Shown here piece after piece: positions 37,729 through 46,681 of a stretch of 64,000 nt of DNA (positions are counted from its first letter, which is position 1; every line of letters starts with the position of its first letter). The notes beneath the pieces are model-generated. The model was not told where the DNA came from, did not search any database, and worked only from the letters and a program-made list of their open reading frames with translations. Source of the DNA: Nocardia jiangxiensis NBRC 101359 (GTDB lineage Bacteria; Actinomycetota; Actinomycetes; Mycobacteriales; Mycobacteriaceae); the NCBI RefSeq assembly GCF_000308615.1, contig NZ_BAGB01000161.1:1-64000 (forward strand), read 5' to 3'. The translations under genes and the position numbers were made by a program.

Positions 37729-37765
37729 GACGGCCTCCGCTCCGGTGTTCGGCGGTGGCGGGCGC

Positions 37766-38983
37766 TCACAGCTTGCACTCCGGGCTCACCGGCGGAGTGA
37801 TCGCGGCGCCGGGCGCCTCGGCGACCTTCTCGAAAGCCAGGTGACCTCCGCTGTCGACGACCTTGCCGACATAGGACGGGCGGATCAGCTGATGGTCACC
37901 GCCGCGCACCGTGACCGGCCCGACGATGCTGTCGAAGGACAGATCCTGCAACGCTTTTCGGACCGCGGCCGGATCATCGGTGCCCGCCTTCCGGATTCCC
38001 TCGAACAGCATCTGCGCGGCCAGGTAACTGTCGGCTTCGACGTAGTACGGCTTGGCTCCGGCGTGCTTGTCCGCCCATTCCCGGACGAACGCGGTGTTCT
38101 TCGGATCGGTCGAGTTCACGTCGTACCCGAGGTTGTTGTAGAACCCGGCGATCTTGTCGCCCAGCGCGGGAAACAGCGGTTCGGAGACCATGTTGAAGCC
38201 CAGGACCGTCTTGAACCGCTCGTTGAGCTTGAACTGCTCGGCCTGGTTCACGAAAGCGATTCCGTCGGCGCCGTATTCGACCGCGAACAGGGCGTCGGCA
38301 TTGCTGGCGACCAGTTTGGAGATGTAGGTGCCGAACTCGGTGGTGTTCAGCGGCGCGAACTGCTCGAGCACGACCTGTTTGCCGGCCTTGCGCGCGGCCT
38401 CGCGGAAGATGTCCGCCGAGGTGTGACCGGTGGAGTAGTCCACGGCCTGCACGGCCCAGCGGTCGCCGGGCAGCTGCGCCAGGGTGGCGGCCAGCGCGTT
38501 CATATCCATCGTCGTCGACTGCACCGCGCGAAAAGCGTTGGCATTGCAGTCTTTTCCGGTCAGCGAGTCGTCCTTGCCGAGGCTGTTGAACGACAGCACG
38601 TTCAGGCCCTTCAGCTGCGCGTTCAGCGCGCCGTTCTCGGTGGAGGTCATCACTCCCCCGATGAATTTCGCGCCGTCCTGGGTGACCGCGGAGCGCGCGG
38701 CGCGCAGGGTGGTCGCGGCGGTGGCATCGGTATCGGCGCGGATCATCTGCACCTTCTTGCCGTTGATCCCGCCCGCCGCGTTCACCTCGTCGACGGCGAA
38801 TTTCCACGCCTCGGCGGCATCGGAGCCGAATTGCGCCAGCGCCCCGCTCGACGGCGGAATCACCGCGACCTTGATCGCGTCCGAACCGCCGGCGCCACCA
38901 CTGCCCGGAGTGCCGCACGCCGCCACCGAACCACAGATGACCAGCGCCGTCAGTGCGGGAAGAAGCTTGCTCTGCACAGCCAT
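37766..38983 (-). CDS. Lipoprotein substrate-binding protein of the Liv-type importer
   Basis: 405 residues from the ATG at 38983, which has GGAGAGG directly upstream. The signal peptide ends in a lipobox (SVAAC, Cys23), so the protein is anchored to the outer face of the cytoplasmic membrane. The rest is a type I periplasmic-binding fold with VAVIPPSSGALAQFGSDA and AAGGINGKKVQMIRADTDA. Because acyl ligase, dehydrogenase and hydratase genes flank the operon, a carboxylic acid is a likelier ligand than an amino acid (inference). The palindrome at 39077-39089 lies about 95 bp upstream. Confidence 0.9.
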   Translation of the reverse strand: MAVQSKLLPALTALVICGSVAACGTPGSGGAGGSDAIKVAVIPPSSGALAQFGSDAAEAWKFAVDEVNAAGGINGKKVQMIRADTDATAATTLRAARSAVTQDGAKFIGGVMTSTENGALNAQLKGLNVLSFNSLGKDDSLTGKDCNANAFRAVQSTTMDMNALAATLAQLPGDRWAVQAVDYSTGHTSADIFREAARKAGKQVVLEQFAPLNTTEFGTYISKLVASNADALFAVEYGADGIAFVNQAEQFKLNERFKTVLGFNMVSEPLFPALGDKIAGFYNNLGYDVNSTDPKNTAFVREWADKHAGAKPYYVEADSYLAAQMLFEGIRKAGTDDPAAVRKALQDLSFDSIVGPVTVRGGDHQLIRPSYVGKVVDSGGHLAFEKVAEAPGAAITPPVSPECKL

Positions 38984-39076
38984 CCTCTCCTTTCGAGGAC
39001 CTGCCGCACCGCCGCCCGCCTCAGTAGCCGGGAAGCACAGCGAGTGCGCCAGATCACACAAGAATGGCCTAATCAT

Positions 39077-39089
39077 TGGTCCTATACCA
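39077..39089. promoter_or_regulatory. Candidate operator TGGT-CCTAT-ACCA upstream of the transporter operon
   Basis: Inverted repeat with the same TGGT/ACCA arms as the sites at 20327 and 40890 but a 5-nt spacer, about 95 bp before the binding-protein start. A second AATGG-like half-site lies at 39063-39067. It is weaker evidence than the exact 13-mers. Confidence 0.35.
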
Positions 39090-39097
39090 CTGCCCGG

Positions 39098-39118
39098 AGG
39101 GGTGGATTCCCCACCCCT
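39098..39118 (-). terminator. Hairpin terminator after the acyl-CoA ligase
   Basis: Arms AGGGGTGG and CCACCCCT with a 5-nt loop start 22 bp after the ligase stop codon in the minus direction. It would also insulate the transporter promoter just downstream. Confidence 0.65.
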
Positions 39119-39139
39119 TTCGGGGAGTGGTTCGGGACC

Positions 39140-40822
39140 TCAGCCCGCCTTCGGCTGAGCCTTCTCGCGCGCGATCTGCTCGGCGATTCGCGCGCGCAGC
39201 ACGTGCTTCTGGACCTTGCCGGTGGCGGTGGTGGGCAGGGCGTCCACGATCTCCAGACGCTCGGGGACCTTCTGGATGGCCAGTCCTTCGCCGAGTAGAT
39301 AGGACTTGATGTCGGACAGCGTGATTCGCTCATGTCCGGGCGCGGGGACCAGATAGCAGCAGACCGTCTCGCCCAGGCGCACGTCGGGCATGCCGACCGC
39401 GGCGACGTCGCGGACCGCGGGATGTGCGGTGAGCAGGTCTTCGACCTGGCGGACACTGATATTGAGGCCACCGCGGATGACGATGTCCTTGGTGCGGCCG
39501 GTCACTCGCACGAATCCGTCGGCGTCCATATGCCCGAGATCGCCCGAGCGCGAGTAGCCGTCGCGGGTGAACAGCGCGGCCGTCTCGACGGGGTTGTCCA
39601 GGTAGGCGAGCATGTGCATGGCGCCGCGGTAGGCGATGTCACCCTCTTCGCCGCGCGGCACCTCCTGGCCCGCCTCGTCGACGATGCGCACGGACTGCAT
39701 CGGCAGTACGCGTCCGTCGGAGGTGACCGACCGCCGGGGGTCGTCGTGGATGGTACACATGGTGGTGGTGACGTTCTCGGTGCGACCGTACAGGCTCAGC
39801 ACCCGCAACTGCGGGAACAACCGGCCCGCCTGCTCCACGAAGCTCCCCGGAATCGGCGACCCGGACGAGCCCCACAGCCGCAGGCTGCCGATGTCGTGCA
39901 CCGCAGGGTCGTAGACGTCCATCACCATCTGCAGGAACGTCGTCGCGGTGACTGCCGCCGTGCAACCGTGTTCCTCGATTTCCGCGATCCCCCGGACCGG
40001 GTCCCACACCTCCATGACGTGTGAGGCCGCGCCGTGGATCAACGGCAGGATGATGCTGGTGACCAGCCCGGTGGTATGAGTGATCGGCGACGGCCCGAAC
40101 TGGACGTCCGCCGAGGAATAGCCGAAACCCTTTGCCAGCAAACGCGATCCGCACGCGAGGGTGTTGAACGTGTGGATGCATCCCTTGGGCCGGGAGGTCG
40201 TCCCGCTGCTGTAGACCACGGCGAACGGCTCGTCCGGGCCGACGGCGGGGCCCAGTTCGGCCGCGGCCGCGGCCGGGTCGATATCGACGAACAACGACTC
40301 GAACGTGGTCGTCGGCTCGGCAATCGGAGTTTGCCCGGCACGGACGATGGCGACGCCGTCCAGGGAATCCACCGAATCGAGCAGCTCCCGGTACATCGCG
40401 GCGTAGTCGAACTTCCGGAACACCGTGGGCGCGAATGCTATTCGCACACCCGCGTTGCGCAGGATGTAGCCGACCTCGTCGGCGCGGTAGATGGGCATGA
40501 TCGGCACCAGGACCGCCCCGATCCGCGAGAGCGCGACCGCGATGACGGCGAACTCCGCCCAGTTCGGTATCTGCACCGAAACCCGTTCGCCCACACCGAT
40601 TCCGCGCCGCCGCAACCCGACCGCCAGCTGCAGGGCGCGGTCGCGCAGTTGCGCGAAGGTGAGCCCGTCGGAGGTGTCGTCGCTGAGGAAGACCCGGTCG
40701 GGCTGCTGCGCGGCCTGTCGCTCCAGATAGTCGAAGAAGGTGTCCCGGGCCCATTGCCCGGTGGCGTAGAACTCGCCGATCTGCTCCGTCGTGTACCTGT
40801 CGGAAACCGTTGCGAATGCCAT
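39140..40822 (-). CDS. AMP-forming acyl-CoA ligase, cyclohexanecarboxylate/medium-chain type
   Basis: 560 residues with YSSGTTSRPKGCIHT (P-loop), SLYGRTENVTTTM, DGYSRSGDLGHMDADGFV, GRTKDIVIRGGLNIS (hinge) and ALPTTATGKVQKH with the catalytic Lys. The branch resembles AliA-like and short/medium-chain ligases. It is monocistronic and lies between the Liv importer and the carboxylic acid reductase. The exact 13-mer AATGGTATGACCA lies about 70-80 bp upstream. It probably activates the carboxylate brought in by the importer. Confidence 0.88.
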   Translation of the reverse strand: MAFATVSDRYTTEQIGEFYATGQWARDTFFDYLERQAAQQPDRVFLSDDTSDGLTFAQLRDRALQLAVGLRRRGIGVGERVSVQIPNWAEFAVIAVALSRIGAVLVPIMPIYRADEVGYILRNAGVRIAFAPTVFRKFDYAAMYRELLDSVDSLDGVAIVRAGQTPIAEPTTTFESLFVDIDPAAAAAELGPAVGPDEPFAVVYSSGTTSRPKGCIHTFNTLACGSRLLAKGFGYSSADVQFGPSPITHTTGLVTSIILPLIHGAASHVMEVWDPVRGIAEIEEHGCTAAVTATTFLQMVMDVYDPAVHDIGSLRLWGSSGSPIPGSFVEQAGRLFPQLRVLSLYGRTENVTTTMCTIHDDPRRSVTSDGRVLPMQSVRIVDEAGQEVPRGEEGDIAYRGAMHMLAYLDNPVETAALFTRDGYSRSGDLGHMDADGFVRVTGRTKDIVIRGGLNISVRQVEDLLTAHPAVRDVAAVGMPDVRLGETVCCYLVPAPGHERITLSDIKSYLLGEGLAIQKVPERLEIVDALPTTATGKVQKHVLRARIAEQIAREKAQPKAG

Positions 40823-40889
40823 GACGTGGCTCCCTCTACTGACCTGGGGTAACGCGCCCAGGCTCGAGAAATTACGGCCTCAACAATAG

Positions 40890-40902
40890 AATGGTATGAC
40901 CA
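40890..40902. promoter_or_regulatory. Candidate operator AATGGTATGACCA upstream of the acyl-CoA ligase
   Basis: Identical 13-mer to that at 20327-20339, in the AT-rich patch upstream of the ligase start. Both targets are acyl-CoA metabolism genes on the minus strand, at similar distance from the start codon. Confidence 0.55.
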
Positions 40903-41009
40903 CAATCACAATGTTTCGGCCAGTCCGGCCACGTCGGGCACGCACGACCTGGCCGTCGGGCGCAGTCGACTGCGCCGGCGAGACGGCCGAAGTGGTCGAC
41001 AGGGAGGAC

Positions 41010-44000
41010 TCAGCCCACCCCGGCTCCCGAGGCGGACTCGAGCAGACCCAACTGCTGTAGATCGGTCACGTACTTGTCGATCAACGGTTCGGTCAGGTGC
41101 GGCACATCCTTGGTGCCGCCGATCGCGGAATGCACTGCGGTGCTGAACTTTTCCGCGGACATGGGAGTTTCCGGCATCGGCGGCGCGGGGCGGGCGTAGG
41201 CGCTCAGCAGCGGTAGGACCGAATTCTTGCGCTGATCTTCGGGCAGTTCCTTCAGCGCCGCCTCGAACCTGGTCAGCCATTCGTCGTAATTGTCGATCCG
41301 GTCGATCTCGTTGCCCGCCGCGATGAGCCAATCGACGAACGTGTCCAGGGAAATACCGTCGTTGTAGGTGTTGAGCACGTTGTACGTGCGGTATTCGTCG
41401 GTGACGTACCCGCCCAGGGTGGTGATCGCATCAGCGGTGAAATCTGCTGGTAGCCCGTCGTAATGCGCGCGCTGCGGGTTGCCGACCGAGTCGAGCTGAT
41501 AGAAGGACCGCGGCGCGATCCGGGTCGCCACCAGACTCAGCACCAGGCGGGTGAACATATCGGTCACGTTGACCTGACCGGCATAGCGGCTGTGCGCCAA
41601 GATCATGTCCGATCGGAACACCGCCACCGGCAGCCCGCACAGATCGCGCGCCTCGCGCAACAGCACCTCACCGGCCCATTTGCTGGTCGCGTAGCCGCTC
41701 GCGTACGAGGTGTCCAGCGAACGGGACGGACTCGCCGCGCGCACATCCACGTCTTCGCCGATGAAACCGCCGTCGGGCAGTGCGGTCACCGCGACCGTGG
41801 AAATGTAGTCGATCGGCTTGAGCCGCTCGGTGATTGCCAACTTGATGATCTCGGCCGTGCCCACCACGTTCGGGCCGAACAGCTGGCTGTACGGCAGTAC
41901 GTGATTGACCATCGCGGCCGCGTGCACGATCAGGTCCACCGACTCGGCCAGGCGATTCCAGGTGGGGGTGTCGAGGCCGAGATCGGCCGCACCCACGTCA
42001 CCGACGAGCACCTCGAGATGCTTGTCAGCCAGAGCGCGGAAGCGAGTGGACAACTCGGCGTCACCGCTGTCGATCGCGGCCTCGATACGCTGGCGCGCCG
42101 CGATCGGGTCGGCGCCGCGAGCCAGGCAGATCAGCGTCCCGCCGATCGGCGCCAGCCGTTCGAGCCATTCCAGGCACAAGAATCGGCCCAGATATCCATT
42201 CGCGCCGGTCAGCAGGACGGTGGTAACGGTATCGGTCGGCTCCGGGAGCGTGCGCGCGGACTTCAAGGTATCCGCATCGATGAATTTGTCCAGCGTCAGA
42301 TCGGCTGCGTACGCGACGTCGGCGCCACGACCGTGCACCGAGGCGAACGTCGGCCGGGTCGAGGCCGACGTGCGCTCGCCATCGATGTAATCGGCGATGG
42401 TGGCCAGTGTCGCCGTGGGACCGACGATCGTCTGCACCGGCACGTCGATGTGATAGATCTGCTCGAGCAGCGAGCCGAAGGAGAAGGCCGAGAGCGAATC
42501 GCCGCCGAGCTCGACGAATTCGGCGTCGTCCGGCATCCCTGCCTCGGTGGCCTGCGAGCCGAGCGTCACGATGGCCGCGCGCCGGACGGTCTCGATCGTC
42601 GGGAGTTCCCGGGCGGCGGCGCGCAGCTGATCGATCCGATCCTCCTGTCCCGCAGCGATATCGGCGTACATCGCGGACAACTGTTCGCCGTAGCGCGCCT
42701 TCAGCGCCGGGCGCAACAGCTTGCCGATCCCCGATAGCAAGCCGTTCTCGCGGCTGAACGGCTCGGACTCCAACAGGTACGCGCGCGGGACCTCATAGCC
42801 GTTCAGGTGATTCTCGGCCGCGATCTGCTGCACCGATTCGGCGATCAGCGCACGCGCGTCGCCGTCGCCGATCGCGTCGCGGTTGGGCACGACCACCGCC
42901 AGCAGGAACGACTGTTCGCTGCTGCCGTAGACGAATATCTGCCGGATGTACGGGCTCGCGGCGTAGTCGGCTTCGAGCTTGGACACCGCGACGAACTCAC
43001 CCTGCGACAGTTTGATCACGTTGTTGCTGCGGTCGAGATAGACCAGGTGATCGGGCGCGATCTCGGCCATGATGTCGCCGGTCTTGTAGAAGCCGTCCTC
43101 GTCGAAAATCTTCGCCGTCAACTCGGGATGCTTGTAATAGCCGGGAATCAGGCTGGTCGATTTCATATACAACTCGCCGCGCGGATGCGGCTCGTCGGCG
43201 GTGAAGTATCCGAGATCGGGAACGTCGACGAGTTTGTAATCGGTCACCGGCGGACGCAGAATCTCCCCGTTGCGCATGATTCCGCCGCCGTTCTCGGTCG
43301 ACCCGTAGCCGTCGCTGACCGGACAATCCAGAAACGACTCCATGAACTCGTGCATCTGCTTGGACAACGGTGCGCTGCCACACATCGCCGACACCACGCG
43401 CCCACCGAGAAAGTCTTGCCGCAGTGCGGATTTCACCGCGTCGTCGAGGACGTCGGGGCTGCGCCCGTCGGCCGGGGACTCGTCCAGCTCCCTGCGGTAA
43501 CGCCGAAAGATCATGTCGCACACTCGCGGAACGAGGTTCAACGCGGTGGGACGTACCAGTCCGATGTCCTCGAACAGGGTGGACATGTCGCTCCTGGCGG
43601 CAAAGTATCCGATACCCCCGCAGGACAGTGTGCTGATCAGCCACGCCAGCCCGTACACGTGACTCAGCGGCATGTACTGCAGGTGAATCGCCGGGATCTC
43701 GATACCGATGTCGAGCGCGGGACTGTGCGCGCGCACCCACAGTCGCGCAACCAGGTCGGTGGTGTACATCGCCCCTTTCGGCGCGCCGGTGCTGCCCGAG
43801 GTGTAGATCAGGGTGGCCAGCGGATCCTGGCCCGCCGCGGGGACGAACGCCGGGGCCTCCGGTAGTCCGCGCCCGACATCCAACTCCCGCAGCAGCGGTA
43901 CGACTTCCAGTGCGCGACCCGCGTCGGCCAGGCGCGCGGTGGCCGACTCGAAACGCTCGCGCTGCACATCGTCATCGCCGAGGTAGTCGAACACCACCAG

Positions 44001-44555
44001 CCGCTCGACCGAAGGCGCGCCGAGCACCAGGTCGATCGCGATGTCCACCGCTTCGATGCTGACCGCGAAGATCCGCGGCTGCGTCTCGGCGACGATAGGC
44101 GCCAGCTGGGTGGCCGTCGCGCTGGTCTGCAACGGGACGAATACGGCGCCCAGGCGAATACACGCCAGGTCGATCAGCGCGTAGTCGAGGCTGGTGAAGC
44201 CCAGGACGGCAACGAAGTCACCGGCTTCGAAACCGCTGGACCGCCACGAGTTGGCCAACGCAGTGACACGGTCACGCAGTTCGCCGTAGGTGATGGTGTC
44301 GAAGCCCGGCAGCAACGTCGTGGTCCGACGCCCGGTGGCCTCGTCCAGCCGCACCTCACGCGCTCGCTGCCCCAACGCCGGTCGGTCGGCGTAACCGTTC
44401 AGGTACTCCTGCACCACTTCCCACAACCGCAGTCCAGGCTTCTGTGCGGCGTCGATGACCTCCGATCGTGGTGCTGCGGCCCGAAATTGGGGGTCGGTCG
44501 CGTACAGCTGGTCGATCCGGTGAACCAGTCGCTGTTCTCGCTTTTCTTCTGCCAT
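41010..44555 (-). CDS. car: Carboxylic acid reductase (A-PCP-R)
   Basis: 1181 residues, the length of Nocardia Car. Order: adenylation domain with YTSGSTGAPKGAMYT, GYGSTENGGGIM and YLDRSNNVIKLSQGEFVA; a carrier domain with FVELGGDSLSAFSF (Ser near 685); and a reductase domain with VLLTGANGYLGRFLCLEWL near 783 and the YASGYATSKWAGE motif near 955. The enzyme reduces aromatic and aliphatic acids to aldehydes using ATP and NADPH. It needs a phosphopantetheinyl transferase, which is not in this window. It is monocistronic, 187 bp upstream of the ligase promoter. Confidence 0.97.
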   Translation of the reverse strand: MAEEKREQRLVHRIDQLYATDPQFRAAAPRSEVIDAAQKPGLRLWEVVQEYLNGYADRPALGQRAREVRLDEATGRRTTTLLPGFDTITYGELRDRVTALANSWRSSGFEAGDFVAVLGFTSLDYALIDLACIRLGAVFVPLQTSATATQLAPIVAETQPRIFAVSIEAVDIAIDLVLGAPSVERLVVFDYLGDDDVQRERFESATARLADAGRALEVVPLLRELDVGRGLPEAPAFVPAAGQDPLATLIYTSGSTGAPKGAMYTTDLVARLWVRAHSPALDIGIEIPAIHLQYMPLSHVYGLAWLISTLSCGGIGYFAARSDMSTLFEDIGLVRPTALNLVPRVCDMIFRRYRRELDESPADGRSPDVLDDAVKSALRQDFLGGRVVSAMCGSAPLSKQMHEFMESFLDCPVSDGYGSTENGGGIMRNGEILRPPVTDYKLVDVPDLGYFTADEPHPRGELYMKSTSLIPGYYKHPELTAKIFDEDGFYKTGDIMAEIAPDHLVYLDRSNNVIKLSQGEFVAVSKLEADYAASPYIRQIFVYGSSEQSFLLAVVVPNRDAIGDGDARALIAESVQQIAAENHLNGYEVPRAYLLESEPFSRENGLLSGIGKLLRPALKARYGEQLSAMYADIAAGQEDRIDQLRAAARELPTIETVRRAAIVTLGSQATEAGMPDDAEFVELGGDSLSAFSFGSLLEQIYHIDVPVQTIVGPTATLATIADYIDGERTSASTRPTFASVHGRGADVAYAADLTLDKFIDADTLKSARTLPEPTDTVTTVLLTGANGYLGRFLCLEWLERLAPIGGTLICLARGADPIAARQRIEAAIDSGDAELSTRFRALADKHLEVLVGDVGAADLGLDTPTWNRLAESVDLIVHAAAMVNHVLPYSQLFGPNVVGTAEIIKLAITERLKPIDYISTVAVTALPDGGFIGEDVDVRAASPSRSLDTSYASGYATSKWAGEVLLREARDLCGLPVAVFRSDMILAHSRYAGQVNVTDMFTRLVLSLVATRIAPRSFYQLDSVGNPQRAHYDGLPADFTADAITTLGGYVTDEYRTYNVLNTYNDGISLDTFVDWLIAAGNEIDRIDNYDEWLTRFEAALKELPEDQRKNSVLPLLSAYARPAPPMPETPMSAEKFSTAVHSAIGGTKDVPHLTEPLIDKYVTDLQQLGLLESASGAGVG

Positions 44556-44820
44556 GATTCCTTACCTTCCTCGGAGGGGGTCCATGGCCGTCGGTCCGAA
44601 GGCTTCGAGTCACCGCATTCGGGCTCGGTCAGGATTCGAGGGGTATTCGATTGTTTGCTGGCTCGTCACTCGCGTATTTCCTCCGCTCACATCCAGTGAA
44701 GCTCCGCCGGGCCAGCTGTTCAATAGGCAGATTCCATGACCGTATCGCCAGGTCCGGAACGAACGCCGTGACCGCTGCGAGCCCATCCAGCACCAGGACA
44801 CGGCAATAACCTCGAGGTTG

Positions 44821-45705
44821 CTACGTTCGCTGGATCAATTCCTCGATGAAAGCGGTGACGTCGGCGGGCTTTTCCTCTGCCATGAAATGACCGGCATCGA
44901 TCGGTCGATACCTGGCGGCCGGGGCCCATCGGCGCCACAGGGCGGACGCGTCGAATCCGAGCCGCGAACCCCAGTCCTGGGAGAGCACACCCACGGGCAT
45001 GGCCAGCCGGGCGCCCGAGGCCCGGTCGGCTCGGTCCATCTCGAGGTCGATACCGGCCGTGGCCCGGTAATCCGCGACGATGGACGGCACAGCGCGTGCG
45101 GAACTGTCGATGTAGTGGCGCCGCACGTGGGGCGGGAAGGTGGTTCCGCTCGGGTCCCAGGCATCGAGGAACGAGCTGAAGAAGTCTTCGGCGACCGCGT
45201 CGATCATCCGCTCGGGCAAACCTTTCGGTTGTGCCATCAAGTACAGATGCCAGGCGACCGCGGCATCGACGCCGTGCAGCACATCCCAGGTGTCCATGGT
45301 CGGCAGGACGTCCAGGATCCCCAGGTGGGTGATCGTGCCCGGGTGATCCAGCGCCGCCCGGACTCCGACCAGAGCTCCCCGGTCGTGACCGACGAGGCTG
45401 AGGCGTTCATATCCGATCTCGCGGACGACGGCGACGATGTCGTGCGCCATGGTCCGCTTCGAATAGGTGTCCGCGGAGGTTTCCTCGGGTTTGTCGCTGT
45501 CTCCGTAGCCGCGCAGATCGGGCACGACGACCAGGTACCGCTCGGCGAGCGCGCGGGCGACGTGCCGCCACATGAGATGCGTCTGCGGGAAGCCGTGCAG
45601 GAGGACGACCGGATGGCCCTGCCCGCCGACGGCGACGTTCAGGCGGATACCGCCTGTTCCGGGAAGCTGTCGGTATTCGAAACCGTCGATCGTGGTGCCC
45701 GTCAT
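44821..45705 (-). CDS. Alpha/beta hydrolase, haloacetate-dehalogenase/epoxide-hydrolase-like
   Basis: 294 residues from ATG 45705, which has GAAAGG about 9 bp upstream; a GTG three codons earlier is less likely. Motifs: oxyanion HGFPQTH, PDLRGYGDSDKP, nucleophile GHDRGAL (Asp near 108), LDVLPTMDTW and the catalytic His in DAGHFMAEE. The pattern follows fluoroacetate dehalogenase closely, but from memory of that family the second substrate-binding Arg (HDRGAR) is Leu here, and the Trp of the halide pocket is also replaced (AWHLYL). It could be an epoxide hydrolase or a dehalogenase with altered substrate. It lies 39 bp after the TetR gene, same strand. Confidence 0.85.
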   Translation of the reverse strand: MTGTTIDGFEYRQLPGTGGIRLNVAVGGQGHPVVLLHGFPQTHLMWRHVARALAERYLVVVPDLRGYGDSDKPEETSADTYSKRTMAHDIVAVVREIGYERLSLVGHDRGALVGVRAALDHPGTITHLGILDVLPTMDTWDVLHGVDAAVAWHLYLMAQPKGLPERMIDAVAEDFFSSFLDAWDPSGTTFPPHVRRHYIDSSARAVPSIVADYRATAGIDLEMDRADRASGARLAMPVGVLSQDWGSRLGFDASALWRRWAPAARYRPIDAGHFMAEEKPADVTAFIEELIQRT

Positions 45706-45744
45706 GGCGCACACCTTTCGTGAGTCGGGTGGAGAAATATGCGG

Positions 45745-46401
45745 TCAGGAGAAGATGGCCCGCAGCGGCGGGGCGGGACGCACGCTCGCGCGTAGGGCGG
45801 GAATCAGGATGGCGTCGACCAGATGCGCCAGATATTCGGGCCCCGCGGGCAGCCCGTTCAGCCTGCGCACGAGCAGCACCGACCCGGTGATCTCCTCGTA
45901 GGGGAACGGTTGTGTGCCCGGCGGCAGTTCGCCCCGGGCGATGGCCGCGGCGATCACCGTCGCCGGGAGCTTCGCCCCGGTCGGCCCGGTCGTCTCTTCG
46001 ATGTGGTGGCACAGGTCGGGGTCTTCCAGGCCCGCTTGCAGCAGCATCAGGCTCATCGGCGCGTCCGCCGAACGCATGGTGGTGTCGAGCCGTTCACATA
46101 GGGCGATCAGGTCGCCACGCAGGGAACCGGTATCCACCGCGTCGGCGGAGTTGCCCGCCGCGGGACCGGCCTTGATCGCGGCGACGACCATGTCGCGCTT
46201 GGTCTCCCAGCGCCGGTACAGCGTCGCCTTCGACGCCCGCGCACGGCGTGCGACCGCTTCGAACGTCAACGCCTCGAAACCGACCTCGCCGAGCAGTTCC
46301 AGCACGCACGCGAGAATCTCGGCCTCGCGCACTCGATCACGAGGACGTCCGGTACGCGCGCCGGTATCCGGATCCGCAGGATGACTATTACGAAACGACA
46401 C
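45745..46401 (-). CDS. TetR-family transcriptional regulator
   Basis: 218 residues with an N-terminal TetR helix-turn-helix: ILACVLELLGEVGFEALTF, then AVARRARASKATLYRRWETK. The only plausible start is the GTG at 46401, which lies inside the palindrome 46389-46409, so the transcript may be leaderless or nearly so. The C-terminal ligand domain is of the TetR_C type with no clear specificity. It is the first gene of a two-gene operon with the alpha/beta hydrolase and is expected to repress it and itself. Confidence 0.88.
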   Translation of the reverse strand: MSFRNSHPADPDTGARTGRPRDRVREAEILACVLELLGEVGFEALTFEAVARRARASKATLYRRWETKRDMVVAAIKAGPAAGNSADAVDTGSLRGDLIALCERLDTTMRSADAPMSLMLLQAGLEDPDLCHHIEETTGPTGAKLPATVIAAAIARGELPPGTQPFPYEEITGSVLLVRRLNGLPAGPEYLAHLVDAILIPALRASVRPAPPLRAIFS

Positions 46402-46409
46402 GTTTCGTA
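46389..46409. promoter_or_regulatory. Autoregulatory operator TACGAAACG-ACA-CGTTTCGTA
   Basis: A perfect inverted repeat with 9-bp arms overlapping the GTG start of the TetR gene. The GAAACG/CGTTTC core is common in TetR operators. It may also influence the divergent methyltransferase gene about 275 bp away. Confidence 0.75.
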
Positions 46410-46469
46410 CCGTATCAGCCTACCGCCGCACGACCCAGCGCAGTTGCGACCACCACAGCATTTCGGTAA

Positions 46470-46486
46470 TATATGGAAACCATATA
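46470..46486. promoter_or_regulatory. Palindrome TATATGG-AAA-CCATATA
   Basis: A perfect inverted repeat with 7-bp arms in the AT-rich part of the TetR/methyltransferase intergenic region. It is about 200 bp before the methyltransferase ATG. Possible operator or promoter core. Confidence 0.5.
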
Positions 46487-46681
46487 ATATCAACTCAGTA
46501 AGATCCGACAGACAGCGCCGCGAGATCATTGCGGCTCTGGCCGAGCGACATTCACCGGCTCGGCCGTTGACAGCACTGAAATAGCTCCTGCGGCGCAACG
46601 TCCGAGGTGAACGTTCGCCCATCCGAACGATTGTTCACGGTCGCCGAAGGTCGACCGCTTTGTGAGAAAGGACCGGGCCTG

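Noticed and set aside
38984..39076. N-terminal extension of the substrate-binding protein
   Set aside because: The lipoprotein signal peptide starts at 38983 with a strong ribosome site; the extension would bury it.
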